Origin: Tubulanus polymorphus
Taxonomy: Eukaryota; Nemertea; Palaeonemertea; Tubulaniformes; Tubulanidae
DNA length: 64,000 nucleotides
Direction: 5' to 3'
Assembly: GCF_964204645.1 (NCBI RefSeq)
Contig: NC_134035.1
Coordinates: 8,370,501-8,434,500 of the forward strand
This document shows positions 56,250 to 64,000 of this stretch, piece by piece. Made by a program: the position numbers and the translations under genes. The notes beneath the pieces were generated by a model. It saw only the letters and a program-made list of their open reading frames with translations, ran no database searches and was not told where the DNA came from. Position 1 is the stretch's first letter; every line of letters begins with the position of its first letter.

Positions 56250-57725
56250 GATTAGGATTAGGAATAGGATTTTATTTACACTCCAACCATTTCTGTGGTA
56301 CATGGAGGGAGACTATGAAATATGTAATATTTACAAAACAACAGAAAATATAAACTTGTTTTGATAAAACGTAACAAAGATTAACAATACATATATTGAA
56401 TATGTACACCATACTAATTATTGGAAGGATCTGCTTATATATAATTCTTTTTAATGAATTTTGCGAAGGGGCTTAGGATTAGGATTAGGATTTTATTTAC
56501 ACTCTTACCATTTGTATGGTATATGGAGGGAGACTTATACAAAGTATACAATATTTACAATGAACAGAAAATATAAACTTGTCTTAATGAAATATCACAA
56601 AGTTATTAACAATATATACATACACTATTTACAACATACTAATTATTGGAGGGATCTATATACATCTAAACCTTTTTAATGAATTTTGCAAATTGGATTG
56701 AATATCAAGATTGCCAAAAGAGTTCAAATTCAAAATATTCTCTGTAGGTCGCAGTCAAAGGTAAAATGCAATTCATCACCTAAAACATTACAGGCCGAAC
56801 ATAATGTATCATTTCTATCTAATGGAAGGTTTGATAATTTATTTACAGGCAGGAGATAAGACCCAATTCTAAATTCTTAATTCGAATAAACTTATTACTA
56901 AGAATTTTAGAATTACTAAATCCTCAGCAAGTTCACTAATATACCTTTCTAATTCAATATCATATTTGTACTGCCTATGATTAATGTAATTCGGATTAGA
57001 TTCTATTGTGGGAACGGTATTTTGAAGGTGTTGATTACGAAGAGTCTGTTTTATTCGCCTTGAGAAGGTCCTACTATTCGCCATAAATTGTTGTGGCTTA
57101 CGATTACGATTACGATTTTATTTACACTCCAACCATTTCCATGGTATATGGAGGAAAACTATTACACATGTATATACAAATATTAACAAAACAACACTGA
57201 AGTGATTAAGATTTAGAGAATGAAAACGTTACAAAATATATATTATATATACATCAACTATTTACAATACTATATATACTATTGGAGGGATCTATATACA
57301 TATAAGCCGGTCTTAATGAATTTAGCTAAGTTGACCGCTGGGTTTTTCAGAATATCAAGGGTATTAAAGGTATTCAAATTCAAATAGTTTTTGCGGGGTT
57401 CGTTAAGTAAGGTACAGTCAAACAGAAAATGGGATTCGTCACCTAAAGTATTACAAGTGGGGCATATTCTATCGGCTCTGTCTTAATGAAGGTTTGAAAA
57501 TTTGTTCACAGGTAAAATATGGGACCCGACCCTAAATTAAAATACACTAGTTCCTAAGTCATCACCAAGTTCTATTATATACTTCTCTAATCTAATATCA
57601 TTTTTATATTGCCTAAAGTTAGTGTATATCGGATTAGTATTTATGGCAGATCGGTGTATTGTTGCGCCATCTAGTGTGTGTACCGGTACCTCATCGATTA
57701 TACGAACCAATATGTCGATAAACAA
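56250..57725 (-). mobile_element. Three LINE 3' ends in head-to-tail order
   Basis: On the minus strand three fragments each end in TGTAAATAAAATC plus an AATCCT or AATCGT hexamer tail (plus-strand tails near 56255, 56472 and 57103). The two longer ones encode ORF2 C-termini: YISELAEDLVI with CSACNVLGDELHFTFDC (56690-57084), and YIIELGDDLGT with CPTCNTLGDESHFLFDCTLL (57300-57725), both with the CCHC-like C-x2-C-x8-H-x4-C knuckle. Frames are broken between segments. Each tail abuts the 5' truncation point of the next. Confidence 0.75.
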
Positions 57726-60700
57726 TTAGGAACTTTGTTTGTTCGCTGCAAACTTCCTTTATCGCGCGCGTATGGCGACTACTGGCACGAGTAAATTTCA
57801 CAAACACGATCATAATCTATACGCGATGATTTATGTCTAGCTATTGTAGAAAAAAATCCGCGACCGTTCGTTGCCGTGAGATGCAAAGCGCTCGGGAAAT
57901 GTCACCGTTACATCAACAACGGCATCGTCGCTGATGATGAAGATTTATCAGATCTAATCGTTCGGTGTTGCTGTTGATATTATGCGCATGTTGCTATACG
58001 GTTTATATTTAGAAAAAATGGCCTATTCAAAATGATGTATGCTATTATTATGGTCGCTTAAACGAAGGGCATGTACGCCAGGATTCTCGAAACGAAAAAC
58101 GGATTTCGTGTTAAATGCGTTTCGCAGTGAGCATCTACCACGCAGCAAAACCAGAGACATACTTGAATGATGAAACGAACCGGCGTCATTGGCGGTCAAC
58201 TGATATCAAAATGGTGGTGATTTCAATCTGTCATGTGATGATCTACTTGTCTCTGGTTATTTATAGAGTGTCGGGGTTTCCAATGTTAATAAACCGTGTT
58301 TCATATTTCGGGGCAACGCACTAAGTAACGAAACGAGCCAAAAATCCTTTCCATATTTCTCTGTTTATTGCGCTTGGCTCTAATTAGACAAAACCCTAAA
58401 GGTCGAGGCATCAATACTGCATTGTTGCCATAAAAAATGCTTCAACTTAAACACCGTATGATTTTGCTCAAATCACGATGATGTTTTGAGACGCTTTCGG
58501 AGATGATACCCGTATTCTAATCAACCCCATCCCGGATTCTCGTAGTACCGAAATATTCCAACCTAATGTGAAGATTATGTTATTTTCCCCGGGCAGTGAT
58601 TATTATCGTCGACCGATGAAAACCTTTCCGAATACGAGCACTGGCTCCGATGTCTGGCGTTACTCGTGTTACTGTCCGTCGCCCGTGGGTTATCGAGCTC
58701 ATAGTCGACCTGTATAATCATGAATAATGGACGGTCGTGATCGCTAGTGTAGATTCGCTGTGATTCCATTTACAAAACAATTCAGACTCGAATTACTCGC
58801 TCATATACGCCGCCGATATAGAACTCCCGGTGTAGCTCTTATTTGCAGTATTATGATAAGTAACACAAATGGATGGCGAGCACACGGCTAGCTCTGTGAA
58901 TTACGCGGTGTATATTCGTTAGTTCACGAGTCCATCCCAGCAATATGTGCCAATCCGTTATGGTTTATATATTCGTTTCGATAAAAACATATAGGTGTCA
59001 TAGAATCAGATGGGACCCCCGATGTCAGATGCCCCCGGCAATAGATTGACGGATTAATTGTGCTGCTGGCCCTGATCCTAACCCCCAATTCCGGCCCTCA
59101 ATTGAGATCTATTGCAAGGGGGGAATATGAATAAGAGGTATTTCACTCTATGAAACCGGGTTCAGAGTGGACCTGATTCCAAATTAAACTAACATATAAA
59201 GTAAGCCAAGCTCGTATCGAGTAAGCCAAGTTTGTTCATTGCATACACTTCAGAAGACTGAAGATTCTTACTGAAAATTCTTCCGGGAATTTGTATCAAT
59301 CGATTATAGGTGCCTTATTTTTCGATTACTTAAATTGACGGTATTTGAGATTAAATTAAAGAATGTTTAATGATGAAATTAGAATATACGAAGGATTCTA
59401 AGCCTTATGCTATGATCAACCACTCAGAATTGACACTCATGAGGCCAGTTAAATGGTTTTTGGTTGGCGTCATGAATTCATGTTTTCATGCAAAATAGCT
59501 GAAGAAATTAACCATTTCTCGACCATATTTCGGATAATTCACAATTCACGCGTTGCATTCATGAATATTGTTAATTCTTACGAACAAAATCGATGCATTC
59601 AAATCGTAATAACCTAACTATGGTAATCAAAACCATTACGTACAGGACAAGTAGTGAATGTTTAGGCCTCACATGCCCATATGTCAATAAACATTGAATT
59701 CTGACGAAGTGACGACCGAACCTGCGTCCCGATTAATTTGTTGCTCGCAGAGAGAATAAGAAAATTCCAGGTGTATTAGATAGGATTTTTGCTCTGTATG
59801 AAATAAATGTCAATTATTGTTATCATTTCTATAAAAAATCCAGATTTTCGGTTTCAAATTTACGTCAAGTTGGATTTCAATTTAGCGGCAATCCATTGTG
59901 GATTATGATGCCTGTCCCTGATCCGTGTGTGTGTGTCTGTGTGTTGATAGTGTTTCGGTAACTTCTATTTTCGATTTCGTCCGCGTTTCGCGTGGAATTT
60001 ATTCCCCAATTAAGGTACAATTTCCTCTCGTAAATCTCCTTAACCGGGTCTTATTAACGGCGAGGAGTTGAGAGATATAGCTAGAGCGAGCGGTAATGCG
60101 CCGTGTTATATATACTGCTACCATAGACCGCTGATAGTTTATCTTCCTATCACGCGCTTTAGAGTTTCGATACACAAAATGTCTAAGGCTCCTAATTCAG
60201 ATTTATTAGAACTCTTTCCTATATGACGTCGGATAAATGCGCGTAGGATCATATCGTAATATAACGAATGCATACTGTAAAAAACTAAAACTATGTAGTT
60301 GAAAGCAAGTCCATTTTGAAATTAGAGACTTTTTTCGGTTATGGTATCATATCATATTGCTAAGTCAGGGGGCGGATCCGAGGGAAGGGTGCAGTGGGTG
60401 CCTATAACCCCTCTTTCAAGAAATCTGGTCGCTCTGAAATTTTACGGGAAAACGAAAAATAATGAACTGATAACTTGTTTTCTGCATTTCCAAAATGAGT
60501 TTATGATTTCCGATGAGTTTTTTTTCGGGGTGCCTCTTTGAATATATGATGTCCTTTTTGGGGATTGCACCACTCTCCGAATCGGACTATAGATCCGCAT
60601 ACATAGAGCTAACACTATTCTATCTAATGTAGTATCGGGCAAGCTGCAATATATATTAATAATAAAAGCTTATGCTATATTGTGTTGTGACGGTCACTTA

Positions 60701-60869
60701 GGCACGTATCGCACGAAAACAAGTGGGAATTCCGTACTGCTGAATTGGTTTTTTTATTATTTATCAGAGCTTTACTGTTTGCGGTATGATAAGCTACATA
60801 CATACCGACGCGTACTAACGATTTGTAAGAATGCTGTTAATTTCGGGAGAAGGATTAGGATTAGGATGG
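57726..60869. other. Intergenic region
   Basis: No gene was recognised. A minus-strand frame at 58575-58769 begins with ATG and has coding-like codons (HDRPLFMIIQVDYELDN), but no motif and no clear splice site. There is a GT microsatellite near 59925. Confidence 0.4.
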
Positions 60870-60870
60870 C

Positions 60871-60944
60871 ACGTAGGGCAAATCACCCGCGGGCACAGGG
60901 GCTCGTATTAAAGTTGTAGGTAGTAACGATAATCTGTTAATCCA

Positions 60945-61019
<75 letters not shown>

Positions 61020-61100
61020 CACTGGATTAACAGATTATCGTTTTTATACTACCTACAACCCTAATACGAGCCCCTGTGCCCGCGGGTGATTTGCCCTACG
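60871..61100. repeat. Palindrome around a (TA)n core
   Basis: Left arm (60871-60949) and right arm (about 61017-61100) are reverse complements for about 80 bases, apart from a small insertion (for example CGAGCCCCTGTGCCCGCGGG on the right). A TA run of about 65 bases separates them. The right side continues with a partial repeat (CGGGTGATTTGCC) and another ACTGGATTAAC. Confidence 0.9.
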
Positions 61101-61747
61101 CGGGTGATTTGCCTATACTGGATTAACTCCAGGCGACATCTTGTATGGAACGCCGCCAGCCTAGCTAAAACTCTACATCGTATTTCAATAGTCATGCCGT
61201 CATCGTGCACGACTATCATTTATTTATTCATTCTATTAACACTCAAACCCATTACAGGTATTAGAGGGACAACACGAGATTTACAGATTTAATAACGCAT
61301 TATAGAAAAAATTACGAATCCAATAACACGATATACTCGACAAAAATAAGTAATTAGGACTACAGAGATGTACATTCAAATGAAAAACTGGAAAAATACT
61401 AATGAGAGCAATTATTCAGTAGACAAATGCAATTTTTAAATAATTTTTTGGAAAATACTGCAAGATCTTCATGTGATTGAGGTAATAATACATCTCTCGT
61501 TCAGGTGGTGAGTGTAAATAGATTTAATTGCGATAGGGACATTTTCAACTTTTTTGATAATTCGGTTGCGTTAAAACCAGTCCTTTGTCTAATATTGATA
61601 CATCACCGACGCTAACCCACTCTGAGTATTGTCTATACAATCGTGCAATGTTATTATTCATTAATTCCATTTTTTTAAAAAATCGGTATGAAAAAAATGA
61701 AAATCACATCAATCATATTAGACTGGCGTGGTGCCGCGGCAGAATCA
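61101..61747. other. No feature seen
   Basis: AT-rich sequence without recognised genes or repeats beyond a copy of ACTGGATTAACTCC at its start. Confidence 0.5.
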
Positions 61748-61890
61748 TTATGCATGGCAAACGTTTTTCAACTTGTATTTCGTAGTGGAATTGACCTCGT
61801 CGCTAACAGACGCGTTCCTCGCCGAATCGGAACTCGACAAATCTAAATTCAAACTTTGATCGGCATAGACGTTACGCGAATCGTTTGTAA
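61748..61890 (-). CDS. Possible last exon of an unidentified gene
   Basis: On the minus strand an acceptor (ACATGTCTTAG) opens a frame of 46 codons to a stop, needing phase 1 upstream. The peptide is Ser/Asp/Asn-rich (NLDLSSSDSARNASVSDEVN) and ends KYKLKNVCHA, like a cytoplasmic tail. Codons are clearly GC-richer at the third position than the flanks. It is too short for certainty. No upstream exon was found in the last 2 kb of the window. Confidence 0.35.
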
Positions 61891-64000
61891 CTAAGACATG
61901 TTGATAATATACTGAATTCGTTTACATCAAGGGGATTTTAAAAAAAGTAGTAAATTGAACATAACCAACGCTACGCGTAAAGAAACATTCAAGACAGTTT
62001 GAAATAAGACAGACTTAGATATGTAATATCATCTATATAGAAATTTTATCAGGAATTACAAAAACACACATACACCGCAAAGCTTAGTTGAGATATCGGG
62101 ACGACGGCAATTTGAATACGATAAACCTATAGCTAACTGAACAATAGTGGATGCATAATTCTAGTAATCGAATCGCTGATTAAACAACAACTTCACCGTG
62201 CGTGCCACACGGGTCTAGACAAATGGTCACCCCGTTAGTGTTGTGGCAGCTGGACCGGTCAACCGCCACAGACTACCTACGGGGGCTGCTGATACGATGC
62301 GGGATCTTTGTGCCCAACTGATTTCCCATAGCTTGGATACAGTTGTATTGCACCAAACAATTTAACCCTCTCTGCATTGCGTGCACATTATGTGTACATA
62401 GTTTTGCGCAATGACGTTCATAAATTCGCTGCTCTAGACCCCTTGTTGCGTTTTGTATTCACGAACATGGGCATATCTGGTGCCTAATAGTACCATCAAA
62501 TGGTGATAGAATAAGGTTTTTTTGGTAACTTTGCCATCTTTTCTCTTACAGCGTATAGTGAATAAAGCACAATGTTTTTTTTTTTTTTGGGGGGGGGGGG
62601 GGAGTTGGGCAAAAACAAACTGACTAGAAAAATGTAAATGGGTTAATTTTCGGCATGTTTAAACAAAAAATCACAATCAAGCAACCCTAGTCTTTCCTCA
62701 TGCAATATAGGGTTAAAGTCTATAATACCAATCTATACATTTCGTTGCACCGTGATAGATTTAACCCCGAAGTCAAAATGATGTTACACTTTCATTCGGC
62801 TAACCATGGACTCTAAAACGTTTTTAGAGTCCACGGGCTAACACAGTGCCGATTAGCTCGCAACGAAACCAGTTTGATACCGAATATCGTATCTTCTCTA
62901 TCTTCAGTTCTTTAAACGTTTCTGTTGCTTCTGAAAACGTAATGACATTCTATCGTCGTTCTGATGCGTTGTTGCTAATTCTTCTCTGCGGGCGGTGTAA
63001 TAATAATTCAATTAATATTTGTCGCGGACAATGAGACGTAAGCGGTTGATTTGTGAACGATGCCACGCGCAACGTTCGACGCATCTTCAGGCGGTAGATT
63101 AAAATCTCCACATGTTTTCTGTAAATAAGAAACTATTATCATTTATACGAAATAGATTATTATCATTATTAATCATTGATCATATTTTTTTACGTTATCG
63201 CTCAATCCTTTTGTCACAAATCGATCGGAAAATCTATAGCGATTGTCGAACCTTCATTACTCTATCTTCGGGTTCCTATATCATCGATTACCTATATGAA
63301 TGTCGTGTATTCTTTGTGACCTCAGTTTAATTGATGCTTAAACAGATGTCAACGCGAACAGCCAAACGAAAACAACTATATACGAACGTGGCGAAATAAG
63401 TACGAACCTGAAAGCGCGCCACTGGTTGTAAAAATCGAAATGATATCGCAATTTCAATTTGCAATTTCATTATCATCCTAGAGTTACTATCTATATAATT
63501 TAGATTCATTTGATAGATCGCTAAAATAGTCGAATCATTCGAAATTCTTTTATTATTTCTTTTATTATTAACCATATTTAGCGCCGTATTATGAGTAACA
63601 AACACAGTTCTAAGGCACTTATAAAATATTAGAACATCAGTATAATAAAAGGTGACTAGTTATTGTAGTCTACTAGTGACTAGAAGTACTTTCCATATAC
63701 CCTCGATTCATTTGATAGATCGCTGAAATTAGTCGAATCATTCGACAATCTTTTATGGTTTTTTTATCATTCACCATATTTAGTACCGTATTACGAGTTA
63801 CAAACACAGTTCTAAGGCACTTACAAAATATGTTTTATCAATAAGATATTAGAACATCACAATAAAAGGTGACTAGTTATTCTAGTCTACTAGTGACTAG
63901 ATAACATTCGACGTGTACGTCCCGTAAGCGGCAGACCGTTTGCCGTTGAATCGATGAGACCTATCGTTATTCGCTCCGATGGGTCGGAGATGACGTACGT
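61891..64000. other. 3' flank with a tandem duplication
   Basis: A T run followed by a G run is at 62575-62602. Positions 63505-63683 and 63707-63900 are diverged copies of one unit (TCATTTGATAGATCGCT ... GGTGACTAGTTATT ... AGTCTACTAGTGACTAG). No gene was recognised. Confidence 0.55.
63505..63900 (+). repeat. Tandem duplication, unit about 190 bases
   Basis: Both units begin with GATTCATTTGATAGATCGCT and end with TCTACTAGTGACTAGA. They share ACAAACACAGTTCTAAGGCA in the middle. The second has a 19-base insertion (TGTTTTATCAATAAGATAT-like). Confidence 0.85.

Overview
The window is animal nuclear DNA. It is AT-rich and gene-poor, its genes are split by GT-AG introns, and it is crowded with short inverted-repeat elements, tRNA-derived SINEs, LINE 3' ends and microsatellites. 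The recognisable genes suggest a marine lophotrochozoan invertebrate, most likely a mollusc: a single-domain IGFBP-like secreted protein of the perlustrin type, a DZIP3-type HEPN gene joined to an NHL-like propeller, an orphan rhodopsin-class GPCR and a GT10 alpha-1,3-fucosyltransferase. The clade is inferred from gene content, not proven.

Layout. 4.1 kb (-): first exon of an unidentified secreted protein. 8.2-11.1 kb (+): TATA box, three degenerate tandem repeats and four exons of an unrecognised secreted cysteine-rich protein. 12.96-13.98 kb (+): intronless GPCR. 19.4-16.0 kb (-): IGFBP-like gene, which I read as two exons with an acidic C-terminal tail. 23.6-30.8 kb (+): a five-exon (perhaps six-exon) gene encoding a HEPN domain, a coiled coil and a beta-propeller; every splice phase agrees across 603 codons. 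49.2-50.3 kb (+): first coding exon of a fucosyltransferase whose last part I could not find. Isolated weaker exons lie at 34.4, 41.3, 41.5-41.8 and 61.8 kb.

The rest is repeats. I recognise pogo/Tigger-like MITEs (TIR near CAGTAAACCTCGCC), a 2-kb TIR element filling intron 2 of the HEPN gene, tRNA-SINEs that share their 3' tail with a LINE, head-to-tail LINE 3' ends with hexamer tails at 56-58 kb, and dispersed palindromes carrying a CTGANGA-hairpin-GAAA core like that of hammerhead ribozymes of Penelope-like elements.

The genes do not form an operon or an obvious common pathway. The most interesting locus is the HEPN-coiled-coil-propeller gene: a TRIM-NHL-like layout in which the N-terminal module is a HEPN domain that keeps an R-x4-H motif, suggesting an RNA-cleaving or RNA-binding innate-immune protein. 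Splice models were made by eye; no transcript or homology search was run.
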